DNA from: Streptosporangiaceae bacterium | GTDB taxonomy: Bacteria; Actinomycetota; Actinomycetes; Streptosporangiales; Streptosporangiaceae | Direction: 5' to 3' | Assembly (NCBI GenBank): GCA_025964715.1 | Contig: JAOPYH010000199.1 | Location: 1 to 64,000 of the forward strand | DNA: 64,000 nucleotides | Made by a program: the position numbers and the translations under genes | Notes under the pieces: model-generated | What the model was told of the DNA's origin: nothing | Database searches by the model: none | Seen by the model: only the letters and a program-made list of their open reading frames with translations | Part shown: piece after piece, positions 26,626 through 34,888 of the stretch | Numbering within the stretch: the stretch's first letter is position 1 | Layout of the letters: each line of letters starts with the position of its first letter

Positions 26626-28443
26626 CTACTCGACGGTCACGCTCTTCGCGAGGTTGCGCGGCTTGTCGACGTCGTGCCCGAGCTCGACGGCGGCGTGATA
26701 GGCGAGAATTTGCAGCGGGATGGACAGCAGGATGGGGTCGAGTTCCGGCTCGTTCTTCGGCAGCACGATGGCGTCGTCGGCCAGCCGGGCGTCCGGCTGC
26801 CGGTGCGAGATCGTGAGCACCCGGCCGCGCCGGGCGCGGATCTCACCGAGCGTCGAGAGGTTCTTGTCGAGGAGCTCGTCGTCCGGCACCACGGCCACGG
26901 TGGGGAGCTCCGGGCTCACCAGTGCGAGCGGTCCGTGCTTGAGCTCGCTCGCGGGGTAGGCCTCGGCGTGCAGGTAGGAGATCTCCTTGAGCTTCTGCGC
27001 GCCCTCGCGGGCCACCGGGAATCCGCGCACCCGGCCGATGAAGAACATCCCCGGATAGCGGGCGAAGTCGCGGGCCAGCGTGGCGATGTGCTCCTCCTGG
27101 GCCAGGATCTCCTCGATCTGGTCCGGGATCGCGCGCAGCCCGTCCGCGATCCGGCGCCCGTCCGCGGGGGAGAGGTCATGGATCCGGCCGAGGTGCAGGG
27201 CGATCAGCGCGAGCACGACAGAGGTCGAGGTGAACGCCTTCGTGGAGGCGACCGAGACCTCAGGCCCGGCGTGCAGGTAGACGCCGCCGTCGCACTCCCG
27301 GGCGATCGCGCTGCCCACCGCGTTGACGACGCCGAGCACCCGGCCGCCCTTGCGCTTGAGCTCCTGCACCGCCGCGAGAGTGTCGTAGGTCTCGCCCGAC
27401 TGGCTGACGGCGATGTAGAGCGTGTCCGCCTCCACGACGGGGTTGCGATAGCGGAACTCCGAGGCGGGCTCGGCATCGGCCGGGATGCGAGCCAGCTCCT
27501 CGATGAGCTGGGCGCCGATCTGCCCGGCATAGTAGGCCGACCCGCAGCCGAGGATCTTCACCCGCTTGAACTCCCGCGCCTCCCGTGCCTCGAGGTTGAG
27601 ACCGCCCAGGTGGGCCGTGTGGAAGCGGGCGTCCAGGCGGCCGCTCAGGGCGCGGCGGACCGCGGTCGGCTGCTCGTGGATCTCTTTTTGCATGAAGTGG
27701 TCGTAGGTTCCGGCGTCGTACTGCCCCGGCTCCCAGTCGACGACCGACGGCCGCTTGTCCGTCCGGAGCGCGTCCTCCGTGAAGGTGCGGAAGCCGTCGG
27801 CCTGTACGGTCGCGAGCTCACCATCGTCGAGGTGCACCACCTGACGGGTGTAGTGAACGATCGCCGACAGGTCGGAGGCGATGAACATCTCCTTCTCGCC
27901 GATGCCCAGCACCACCGGGCTGCCGTTGCGCGCCACGACGATGCGGTCGGGCTGGCGCGTGTCGATCACCGCGATGCCGTACGTCCCCACCACGGAGCTC
28001 AGCGCCTGGCGGACGGCGTCCTCGAGGTCGCCGCTCTCCCCGGCGCGGGCGATGAGATGGGCCAGCACCTCGGAGTCGGTCTCCGAGCTGAACTCCACGC
28101 CCTCGGCGGCCAGCTTGCCGCGGAGTTCGTCCGCGTTCTCGATGATGCCGTTGTGCACCAGGGCGACGGTGCCGGAGACGTGCGGGTGGGCGTTCGCGTC
28201 ACTGGGCTCGCCGTGGGTGGCCCATCGGGTGTGCCCGATGGCCGGGCTGCCCTTGAACCTGGCGGGCAGGTCTTCGGCGAGGTTCGCGACGCGGCCCTTC
28301 ACCTTGCGTACCCGCAGGTCACCCGAGCGGCCGACGACCGCGATGCCGGCGGAGTCATACCCCCGGTATTCCAGGCGCTGAAGCCCTTCGACAAGGACGG
28401 GCACGGCATCCCGTGGCCCCACGTACGCGACGATCCCACACAT
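26626..28443 (-). CDS. glmS: Glutamine--fructose-6-phosphate aminotransferase (isomerizing)
   Basis: 605 residues. The protein starts MCGIVAYVG, where Cys2 becomes the N-terminal glutaminase nucleophile; GHTRWATHG and HNGIIEN complete the class II glutaminase site. Two SIS domains follow (CGSAYYAG, SQSGETYDTL, SVASTKAFT) and the C terminus LPKNEPELDPILLSIPLQ ends in NLAKSVTVE as usual. It makes glucosamine-6-phosphate, the entry to peptidoglycan and other amino-sugar synthesis. A small conserved gene lies 54 bases upstream on the same strand, probably in one operon. No glmS ribozyme was seen. Confidence 0.97.
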   Translation of the reverse strand: MCGIVAYVGPRDAVPVLVEGLQRLEYRGYDSAGIAVVGRSGDLRVRKVKGRVANLAEDLPARFKGSPAIGHTRWATHGEPSDANAHPHVSGTVALVHNGIIENADELRGKLAAEGVEFSSETDSEVLAHLIARAGESGDLEDAVRQALSSVVGTYGIAVIDTRQPDRIVVARNGSPVVLGIGEKEMFIASDLSAIVHYTRQVVHLDDGELATVQADGFRTFTEDALRTDKRPSVVDWEPGQYDAGTYDHFMQKEIHEQPTAVRRALSGRLDARFHTAHLGGLNLEAREAREFKRVKILGCGSAYYAGQIGAQLIEELARIPADAEPASEFRYRNPVVEADTLYIAVSQSGETYDTLAAVQELKRKGGRVLGVVNAVGSAIARECDGGVYLHAGPEVSVASTKAFTSTSVVLALIALHLGRIHDLSPADGRRIADGLRAIPDQIEEILAQEEHIATLARDFARYPGMFFIGRVRGFPVAREGAQKLKEISYLHAEAYPASELKHGPLALVSPELPTVAVVPDDELLDKNLSTLGEIRARRGRVLTISHRQPDARLADDAIVLPKNEPELDPILLSIPLQILAYHAAVELGHDVDKPRNLAKSVTVE

Positions 28444-28497
28444 GCTTTCTCCTCAGATTCTTTGCGGCTCGACCGGCTGTCCGTGCCTTCGCGACCG

Positions 28498-28776
28498 TTA
28501 CCCGTAGACGATTCGACGGAGCTGGCGCAGCGAAAGCACCGGTGGAGCGACCCGGCGCCCGGGGAGCTCGGCCTCGATCCGGCGGAAGATCTCGTCATTC
28601 GAGAGGCCGCAGCGCGACCTCAACTCCGTGTGCCGCCGCCGGACGTACGCCTCCGCCGGCTCGGAGAAATAGGCCAGCACGTCCGCCACCACGCGGGCGG
28701 CCTCACCCGCGTTCAGCGGGGAGGTTCGTGTCAGGTGATCGACGAGATCCCGGTACGGACCGGCGGCACTGGACAT
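28498..28776 (-). CDS. Conserved hypothetical protein upstream of glmS
   Basis: 92 residues from ATG 28776, with GGGAG about 10 bases upstream; in-frame ATGs at 28785 and 28812 are alternatives. Features: a short helical N terminus (GPYRDLVDHLTRTSPL), EAARVVADVLAYFSEPAEAYVRRRHTEL, and the end LPGRRVAPPVLSLRQLRRIVYG. It reads like a small cytoplasmic protein with a helical, possibly DNA- or ribosome-binding character. Function is not known. Spacing to glmS suggests cotranscription. Confidence 0.65.
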   Translation of the reverse strand: MSSAAGPYRDLVDHLTRTSPLNAGEAARVVADVLAYFSEPAEAYVRRRHTELRSRCGLSNDEIFRRIEAELPGRRVAPPVLSLRQLRRIVYG

Positions 28777-28937
28777 GGCGGACATACTCCCGCGCATGAC
28801 CGAAATAAGCAAAGTCCTGCCCGAATTCGGGCAAAATCCGGGAACTCTACGGGCCTTGGTTGGCGTGTAACGGGACCGGATGCCGGCGCAGCGCGCGTTC
28901 CCCCGCGGTCGGCGGATCCTAGGCGGAGGCTCGGGGT

Positions 28938-29180
28938 CTAGGCGTGGTCACGCACCAGCCCCCCGGTCTGCGGATCGGCGGCCCGGGCGCAGTGCGCGCA
29001 GCAGTACCAGTGCTCACCGGCCTCCACGCCGTGTCCGATGACGCGGCACTTGCAGTGCTCGCAGATCGGCGCCATCCGGTGGATGGCGCATTCGAAGCTG
29101 TCGAAGACGTGCACGACCCCCTGAGCGTGCACCTCGAAGGACATCGCGTACTCGTTACCGCAAACCTCACACCGTGCCAT
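28938..29180 (-). CDS. Small cysteine-rich zinc-ribbon (metallothionein-like) protein
   Basis: 80 residues from ATG 29180. Ten cysteines or histidine-cysteine pairs are arranged as RCEVCGNEY, FECAIH, CEHCKCRVIGHG and WYCCAHCARA, implying two or more zinc sites. The layout is typical of a small actinobacterial family sometimes labelled prokaryotic metallothionein. The internal HVFDSFECAIHRMAP segment suggests a treble-clef-like fold. Function is unproven. Its start faces away from the Nudix gene stop by about 100 bases on the same strand. Confidence 0.75.
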   Translation of the reverse strand: MARCEVCGNEYAMSFEVHAQGVVHVFDSFECAIHRMAPICEHCKCRVIGHGVEAGEHWYCCAHCARAADPQTGGLVRDHA

Positions 29181-29284
29181 GGCGAACGCTCCGTCTTCCT
29201 CCCGTCGCCCGCGTACGCGATCTACCCACTGCGCTCGGTTCTATCCACAGGGAGGGCTTCATCCAGGAGGTCCTGCGGGAGGGT

Positions 29285-29776
29285 TCAGCGACCGGAGCCC
29301 GCGAACCGGAGCTCGTGGCCGTCCTCGAGGTATACGGTCCGGGCCTCGGTGGCGGCGCGCAGGCTCGGCGCCATCCGGCGGCCGACGTGCGGGGGGACCA
29401 GCCCGCCGAGCTCGTCCGGGGACACCAGGACATGGTCGGACAGTTCGTCGGGGGGAAGCCGGATCCGGCTGATCTCCTCGCCCGTGATGGACCCCGCGAA
29501 GACGAAGATGTTCACGGCGTCGACGCCGTCGCGCGGCGGGCCCCAGTCGACGCAGACCAGGCCGTCGAGGTTCGGCGTGAGGCCGAGTTCCTCCTCGCAT
29601 TCGCGGACGCACGCGCCCAGAGGGGACTCTCCCTCTTCGATCACTCCGCCGGGCAGGAACCACCCGTCCTTGTAGGTCGGCTTGACCAGCAGCACCCGGC
29701 CCGTGTCATCGACCAGGAGCGCCGCGGCCGCGCCCCGCGTGCGGGGCAGGGATGCATAGAAGGCGGCATCAGGCAT
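29285..29776 (-). CDS. Nudix hydrolase
   Basis: 163 residues from ATG 29776. The Nudix box is complete: GGVIEEGESPLGACVRECEEELG (G-x5-E-x7-REx2EExG pattern, about residues 43-65), with the metal-binding glutamates present. It follows RGAAAALLVDDTGRVLLVK, the usual first strand pair. The family hydrolyses nucleoside diphosphates linked to other groups; the specific substrate cannot be predicted. No operon partner is evident. Confidence 0.9.
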   Translation of the reverse strand: MPDAAFYASLPRTRGAAAALLVDDTGRVLLVKPTYKDGWFLPGGVIEEGESPLGACVRECEEELGLTPNLDGLVCVDWGPPRDGVDAVNIFVFAGSITGEEISRIRLPPDELSDHVLVSPDELGGLVPPHVGRRMAPSLRAATEARTVYLEDGHELRFAGSGR

Positions 29777-30036
29777 GTCCTGAGGCTAGGCCGTCCAACG
29801 GCGCTGGTCTCGGGGCGTTCCAGGCCGCGGGGCCGCATTCGTCCACCAGCCGATCAGGTCGCCGTGGATACGTTCGCGACACGACGCCGAAAAGACGAAA
29901 GGTCAACCTGGCACGGCGGAGAACGTGTGAGACGTGATCGCCGCACGGAGGCCGGCGTTCTGGCCGTGAGGCCGTTTTAACACAGGGGTGACAGAACGGA
30001 CGCGTTCGTGAAACGGCACCTCATCAGTATCGGCGC

Positions 30037-30873
30037 ATGGGATTTGGAGCGGCCGGTCGGGGGGAGTGGGATTCCAGCCCGCGGAGCGGCGGCTTCGAGG
30101 GGGAGCCGCTGGCCGGGTTCGCCATAGGTGTCACCGGGGCCGGCCGGCACGAGGAGCTCGCCTCGTCGCTGGAGCGGTGTGGCGCCCGGGTGCACGTCCC
30201 CGCGATCCCTCCGGTTCGGCTCGGCGACGTCAGCGAGCTGCTGCGGTGGTCGCGGACCGACGGCTCGACCCCGCTACGGCGACTGGTCGGGCAGGCGGTG
30301 GCCGAGACCGTGGACGCGATCACCTTTACGAGCGCGGTCGCGGTCGCGGTCACCATGGCACTGGCGGCCGAAGAGGGGCTGGAGGACGCGCTCATCGCGG
30401 CCCTGCGCTCGCAGGTCGTGGCGGCCTGCGACGGACTGCGAACCGCCGAGGCGCTCGAGGAGCGTGGCGTGCCGACCGTCCGGCCGGATCAGCCCCGGAC
30501 CGACGCGCTGGTGCGGGCCATCGTCTCCGGCGTGCCGCGACGACGCGCCCGCCGGCTGTGCGCAGGGGGACACGTGCTGGAGCTGCGCGGTCACGCGGTC
30601 GTGCTGGACGGCCGGCTGCGGCCCATCGCACCGGGGCCCATGTCCATCCTGCGGGCGCTGGCCCGCCGGCCGGGCCATGTCGTCTCGCGGGGAGAACTGT
30701 GCGGGGCGCTGCCCGGCCGCGCCCTCAGCGGGCCGCCCGCGGACGCGCACGCCGTGGAGATGGCGGTCGCGCGGCTGCGCCGGGGCCTGGGGCGGAACGG
30801 GATCGTGGAGACCGTGGTCAAGCGGGGTTACCGGCTGGCCTGCGAGCCGGCCCGGCCCGATGGAGTGTTGTGA
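30037..30873 (+). CDS. NnaR-like HemD/winged-helix regulator with shortened HemD domain
   Basis: 278 residues from ATG 30037. Residues about 25-165 match uroporphyrinogen-III synthase (HemD): LAGFAIGVTGAGRHEELASSL at the start and DAITFTSAVAVAV with ACDGLRTAEALEERGVPTVRP at the end. The middle of the HemD fold, about 110 residues, is absent; the chain goes directly from GDVSELLRWSR to the second subdomain. Residues about 185-275 are an OmpR/PhoB-type winged helix (LEIRG-like strand, MSILRALARRPGHVVSRGEL, MAVARLRRGLG, VVKRGYRLA). Full-length homologues such as Streptomyces NnaR act with GlnR in nitrate/nitrite assimilation and are about 390 residues. DNA binding may survive; enzyme or ligand function probably does not. 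Confidence 0.75.
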   Translation: MGFGAAGRGEWDSSPRSGGFEGEPLAGFAIGVTGAGRHEELASSLERCGARVHVPAIPPVRLGDVSELLRWSRTDGSTPLRRLVGQAVAETVDAITFTSAVAVAVTMALAAEEGLEDALIAALRSQVVAACDGLRTAEALEERGVPTVRPDQPRTDALVRAIVSGVPRRRARRLCAGGHVLELRGHAVVLDGRLRPIAPGPMSILRALARRPGHVVSRGELCGALPGRALSGPPADAHAVEMAVARLRRGLGRNGIVETVVKRGYRLACEPARPDGVL

Positions 30874-30937
30874 ACTCCCGGTGCCGGGCCCGCGTCGGTG
30901 GATCGCGGTCCGGGCGTCCGCAGGGGACGCCGCGGGA

Positions 30938-32140
30938 TCAGACCGCGTAGTCCAGCAGCGGCATGGCGTTGCTGGGATGGCGCAGCTTGGAGAGTGACTC
31001 CTTCTCCAGCTGACGGATTCGCTCACGGGTCAGGCCGAGATGCTTGCCGATCTCGTCGAGGGTGCGCGGCGTGCCGTCGTACAGCCCGAACCGCATCGAC
31101 ATGATCTTCTCCTCGCGGGGGGAGAGGATGCCGAGCGTCCGGCGGAGCTGGGCGGCCATGAGCTGGCGGTCGACCAGTTCTGAGGCCTCGGGGCTGTCGA
31201 CGTCCTCGATCAGGTCGCCGATACGTGTCTCGCCGTCCTCACCGATTGTGGAGTCCAGGCTGATCGGCTGCCGGCTCGTGCGCAGCAGCTCGCGGATCTG
31301 CTCGGGGCTCTTGTCGAGCTCCACGGCCAGTTCCTCGGCGGTCGGCTCGCGGCCGAACCGCTGGTGCATGTCACGCTCGATGCGGCTCAGCTTGCTGAGC
31401 ATCTCCAGGACGTGGACGGGAAGCCGGATCGTGCGGGCCGAGTCGGCGAAACCGCGCTGGATGGCCTGCCGGATCCACCACATCGCGTAGGTGGAGAATT
31501 TGTAGCCCCTGGCGTAGTCGAACTTCTCGACCGCGCGGATCAGGCCGAGGTTGCCCTCCTGGACCACGTCCAGCAGCGACAGGCCGCGGTCGGCGTACTT
31601 CTTCGCGACGGACACGACAAGACGCAGGTTCGCCTCGAGCATGTGGGACTTGGCGCGGTTTCCGTCCTCGACGACCCATTCGAGCGCCTCGCGGTAGTCG
31701 TCGCTGAGCCCGGTTTCGGTCTCGAGCTTGTACTCGGCGTAGAGGCCGGCCTCGATGCGCTTGGCGAGCGCGACCTCCTGATCGGCGGTGAGCAGCTGCC
31801 GCCGCCCGATCGCCTTGAGGTAGGTGTGGACCGAGTCGCCCATGACCGTGGAATGGTCGTCCAGGTCCGTGGAAGCGCTGACCTCGTCGCTGTCGTCATC
31901 CCCGTCGGCGGCCTCGGCCGTGGTGCGCGAGCCGTCCTGGCTGGCGAGCTGGACCCCGGCCTCGGAGAGCTCTCGCAGGATGGAACGGCCCTGGGCGGGG
32001 GTGATGCCGGCGTTATGGAACGCCTGGCGGACCTCATCGAGTGAAAGGTGCCCCTGGGCGCGTCCCCGGTCCAGTAGTTCGTCGAGGGGCGTGATCGACT
32101 CCGCGGTGGCGGCCTTGGTCTTTACGGCCGTTCTCGGCAT
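30938..32140 (-). CDS. Principal-type RNA polymerase sigma factor (HrdB/SigB group)
   Basis: 400 residues from ATG 32140, with GGGAGGGAGG upstream; the open frame continues back to 32311 but that part is the leader. Residues about 15-70 resemble region 1.1 of HrdB (DELLDRGRAQGHLSLDEVRQAF). Regions 1.2-2.4 include DSVHTYLKAIGRRQLLTADQE and the -10-binding DVVQEGNLGLIRAVEKFDY to KFSTYAMWWIRQA. Region 3 follows, and region 4.2 reads TLDEIGKHLGLTRERIRQLE. All core motifs of group 1/2 sigma factors are intact. Retention of region 1.1 makes it HrdB-like; the size and the SigR-type promoter upstream also fit a SigB/HrdD-like factor, so group 1 versus 2 is undecided. Confidence 0.9.
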   Translation of the reverse strand: MPRTAVKTKAATAESITPLDELLDRGRAQGHLSLDEVRQAFHNAGITPAQGRSILRELSEAGVQLASQDGSRTTAEAADGDDDSDEVSASTDLDDHSTVMGDSVHTYLKAIGRRQLLTADQEVALAKRIEAGLYAEYKLETETGLSDDYREALEWVVEDGNRAKSHMLEANLRLVVSVAKKYADRGLSLLDVVQEGNLGLIRAVEKFDYARGYKFSTYAMWWIRQAIQRGFADSARTIRLPVHVLEMLSKLSRIERDMHQRFGREPTAEELAVELDKSPEQIRELLRTSRQPISLDSTIGEDGETRIGDLIEDVDSPEASELVDRQLMAAQLRRTLGILSPREEKIMSMRFGLYDGTPRTLDEIGKHLGLTRERIRQLEKESLSKLRHPSNAMPLLDYAV

Positions 32141-32213
32141 GAGGACACCTCCCTCCCTTCGTCGTGGGTGCAACACGTTGGGGTGAACATGACATTTCGT
32201 GTGCACTATCCGG

Positions 32214-32240
32214 AACGTCATGAAGCCCCAGCATTGTTCC
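32214..32240 (-). promoter_or_regulatory. Candidate SigR/SigH-type promoter of the sigma factor gene
   Basis: On the minus strand GGAAC (32240-32236) and GTT (32216-32214) are separated by 19 bases, matching the GGAAY-N18/19-GTT pattern of oxidative-stress ECF sigma factors (SigR, SigH). Initiation would give a leader of about 65 bases before the ATG at 32140. The rest of 32141-32461 holds only repeat copy 2. Confidence 0.45.
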
Positions 32241-32416
32241 CGACCAGCACAAACCCGCCCGAGGGGCGCGGCTTCGTGGCCCTGGCGGCCTGAGGCGCCG
32301 TATGGCCACACTGCCGCCCACCGGGAATTCGCGCAAATCGAGCGGAACCGGACGGGTGACCTCGGAGCCCCTCAGGCCGGTCAGTCCCGGGCGCGGGCCG
32401 GGGAGGCGAGGCCACG

Positions 32417-32433
32417 CCTTACTATGTAAAGGC
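32417..32433 (+). repeat. 17-bp palindromic motif, copy 2
   Basis: CCTTACTATGTAAAGGC, identical to copy 3. It lies 28 bases beyond the stop of the CDF transporter gene and about 280 bases upstream of the sigma factor start, both on the minus strand. Confidence 0.8.
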
Positions 32434-32461
32434 GCTGAGTCCGGACTGTATGATCACCGCG

Positions 32462-33481
32462 TCACCCCGGCCCGCCGGCCTCTCCGTGCTCCCGGCCGTC
32501 CGAGCCGGTCTGTGGCATTGGACGGCCGTACCGGGCGATCACTCGTTCGCGCAGACCGGGGTCGTCTCGGGGGACCGGCTCGATGAAGACCTCGTCTATC
32601 TCCTCATGGGCGGCGCGCAACTGGTGGGCCATACGCACGCAGGCGCGCTCGACGTCACCGGCCGTGAGCGTGTCGCGGAAATCCAGCCGGGCGCAGACGA
32701 GGACCAGATCGGCGCCGAAGGTGAGCGTCACGATGTCCACCACCCACTCGATCTCGGGAGCGGAGGCGAGGAGGTTACGGACCCCGTCCACCAGGCGCGG
32801 GTCGGCCTGGTTGCCGACGAGCAGGCCGAGGTTGATGCGCCCGAGCAGCAGCGCCACGGCGGTGAGGATCACCCCGATCAGCAACGACGCGAGACCGTCC
32901 CAGAAGGCCGAACCGGTGAGCTGGTGCAGGCTAAGCCCGCCGAAGGCGAGCAGCAGCCCGAGCAGCGCGGCCGTGTCCTCGAGCAGGACGCTGACGGAGG
33001 TGGGCTCGTCGGTGGCTCTCACATAGCGCAGGAGGTTCAACCCGTGATCCCGTGCGTCCGTGCGGACCTGCCTGGCCGCCTGGCGCCATGAGACCGCCTC
33101 GAGGACGAAGGCGATCGCCAGCACGATATAGCCGACTGTGGGGTCGGCCTCCCGTTCATGGCCGAGCAGCGTCTCGATGCCGCGCACAAAGGCGAAGAGT
33201 GCCCCCATGCCGAAGATCGCAACCGCGACGAGGAGCGTCCAGATGTACCGCTCCTTGCCATATCCGAGTGGATGGCGCCGGTCGGCGGGCCGGCTGCTCC
33301 GGCGCAGGCCGGTCAGCAGCAGGACCTCGTTGAACGTGTCGGCGACCGAATGGGCCGCCTCGGCGGCCATGGACGCCGAGCCGGTGATCACGGCGGCGAT
33401 GATCTTGGCGATCGCGATGCCGAAGTTGGATCCGAACGCCAGCAGGACGGTGAGCGTGCTGTTCTCTTGTTGGTTTCGCAT
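32462..33481 (-). CDS. Cation diffusion facilitator (CDF) metal transporter
   Basis: 339 residues from ATG 33481. Six membrane helices occupy about residues 10-220. The metal-site helices carry AAHSVADTFNE (H-x3-D) in TM2 and VSVLLEDTAALLG (D) in TM5. The C-terminal cytoplasmic part (about 225-320) is the usual small alpha/beta dimer domain (VVDIVTLTFGADLVLVCARLDF). CDF proteins export Zn, Mn, Fe or similar divalent ions by proton exchange. Metal choice cannot be fixed by eye. The gene is bracketed by two identical, same-direction copies of the 17-bp motif. Confidence 0.9.
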   Translation of the reverse strand: MRNQQENSTLTVLLAFGSNFGIAIAKIIAAVITGSASMAAEAAHSVADTFNEVLLLTGLRRSSRPADRRHPLGYGKERYIWTLLVAVAIFGMGALFAFVRGIETLLGHEREADPTVGYIVLAIAFVLEAVSWRQAARQVRTDARDHGLNLLRYVRATDEPTSVSVLLEDTAALLGLLLAFGGLSLHQLTGSAFWDGLASLLIGVILTAVALLLGRINLGLLVGNQADPRLVDGVRNLLASAPEIEWVVDIVTLTFGADLVLVCARLDFRDTLTAGDVERACVRMAHQLRAAHEEIDEVFIEPVPRDDPGLRERVIARYGRPMPQTGSDGREHGEAGGPG

Positions 33482-33570
33482 GCCTGCCCCCAGTCAAGCT
33501 TGGCACCTAGGCGATCCCGGCGGAGCAGCGGCCGTTCCGGCGCGGACACGTTCACTGGGCACATCCTGAA

Positions 33571-33587
33571 CCTTACTATGTAAAGGC
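33571..33587 (+). repeat. 17-bp palindromic motif, copy 3
   Basis: CCTTACTATGTAAAGGC, identical to copy 2. It lies 90 bases upstream of the CDF start (minus strand) and 40 bases past the menE stop. The rest of the short gap shows nothing recognisable. Confidence 0.8.
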
Positions 33588-33627
33588 AGTGGCCTGGCTC
33601 ATGCGAACCCCACGAGATCGCCCTCCC

Positions 33628-34803
33628 TCAGGCTCGGCGCAGCCGCGCGCGATCCGGCTTTCCAGAGGGGAGCAGAGGGATCATCTCGACGAGCTCGAGC
33701 TCCCGGGGCGCGGCGTGCGGGGGAAGCCGTTCGCGGGCCCACCGGCGCAGCTCCTCGAGGGTGGGGGACTCATCGGCGGGCACCACCACGGCGGTGACCC
33801 GCTCACCCCACTCGCGGTCCGGCCGCCCCACCACGACGATGTCCCGGACGGCGGGGTGCCGGGACAATACGGAGGCGATCTCGCCGGCGACGACCTTCTC
33901 GCCACCCGTGTTGATCACGTCGTCGATCCTGCCGCGCACGAGCAGCCGCCCGTCCTCGATGGCGCCGAGGTCCTGGGTGACGAACCAGTCACCCTCCCGG
34001 GCCGCGGCCGTCAGGTCGGGCCGCAGCCGGTAGCCGGAGAAGAGCATGGGGCCGGCGAGGCGGATTCGCCCGTCCTCGGCGAGATCCACGGATACTCCGT
34101 CGAGTGGCTTGCCGTCGTAGACGCATCCGCCGCACGTCTCGCTCATCCCGTAGGTGGTGAACACCCGCCCGCCCCGGGAGCGTGCCTCGGCGACCAGGAG
34201 CGGGGGAGCGGCGGCACCGCCCAGCAGGATGGAGCGGAAGGCGGCGAGCTCGACGCCGGCGTCGAGCATCCGCCGCAGCTGGGTCGGCACCACGGAGATG
34301 TGCTCCGCACCACTTCCGGCCACCGCGGCGACGTCGAAGCGCGGCTGGATGACCGGGTCGGTGCCCCCGGCGTGCGACCGTACGAGCACCTGGATCCCGG
34401 CGATATGACTGGTCGGCAGGCAGCACAGCCAGCGGTCGCCCGGTCCGGCCCCGAGCCGGGCCAGCGTGGCGGTGGCCGAGTGCAGGAGCGCGGAACCGGC
34501 CAGCTCAACGATCTTTGGCAGGCCTGTGGACCCCGACGTGGCGATGAGCACGGCGGTGTCCTGCTCCACGGGAACCCGGGCCTGGCCGCCCGCGGGTTCG
34601 TAGGCGCGTTCGCCGTCCTCGGTCTCCACCGCGGACGGACGCAGGGCGCCGAGCAGCGCCCGCAGTGCGGGCGCGGGGAGGTCGGGGGAGATGGGACAGA
34701 TCGCCGGGCTCGCTCCGTCCGAGGCGTGGTGCAGCGCTTCGCCGAGGACGTAATGGAGCCGGGGACCCGGTGGAAGCACGACGGCTTTGACGAGACGATC
34801 CAT
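33628..34803 (-). CDS. menE: o-Succinylbenzoate--CoA ligase
   Basis: 391 residues. ATG 34803 is chosen because the product then begins as compact MenE proteins do (MDRLVKAVVLPPGP); the frame continues upstream but overlaps the menB leader. The ANL adenylation signature is ATSGSTGLPKIVELA, followed by FTTYGMSETCGG, VTQDLGAIEDGRLLVRGRIDD and the catalytic Lys in LLPSGKPDRARLR. Actinobacterial MenE enzymes are short like this one. It activates o-succinylbenzoate for ring closure by MenB. Divergent from menB with about 85 bases between starts, which must hold both promoters; no clear ribosome site precedes its ATG. Confidence 0.9.
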   Translation of the reverse strand: MDRLVKAVVLPPGPRLHYVLGEALHHASDGASPAICPISPDLPAPALRALLGALRPSAVETEDGERAYEPAGGQARVPVEQDTAVLIATSGSTGLPKIVELAGSALLHSATATLARLGAGPGDRWLCCLPTSHIAGIQVLVRSHAGGTDPVIQPRFDVAAVAGSGAEHISVVPTQLRRMLDAGVELAAFRSILLGGAAAPPLLVAEARSRGGRVFTTYGMSETCGGCVYDGKPLDGVSVDLAEDGRIRLAGPMLFSGYRLRPDLTAAAREGDWFVTQDLGAIEDGRLLVRGRIDDVINTGGEKVVAGEIASVLSRHPAVRDIVVVGRPDREWGERVTAVVVPADESPTLEELRRWARERLPPHAAPRELELVEMIPLLPSGKPDRARLRRA

Positions 34804-34888
34804 GGCACCGGCAAGGTTAGTTGACCCCGCTGGACCGATCACCACCGGGAAGACGCTTGAATAGATGCGGCCGAGGAGGGATGAAGCA

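Noticed and set aside
28444-28497. Possible glmS ribozyme upstream of glmS
   Set aside because: The 54-base gap is too short and none of the ribozyme core is present; the element is typical of Firmicutes.
26536-28941. An 801-codon plus-strand frame
   Set aside because: It lies opposite glmS and its small neighbour, which have unmistakable family sequence; the plus-strand product has no domain.
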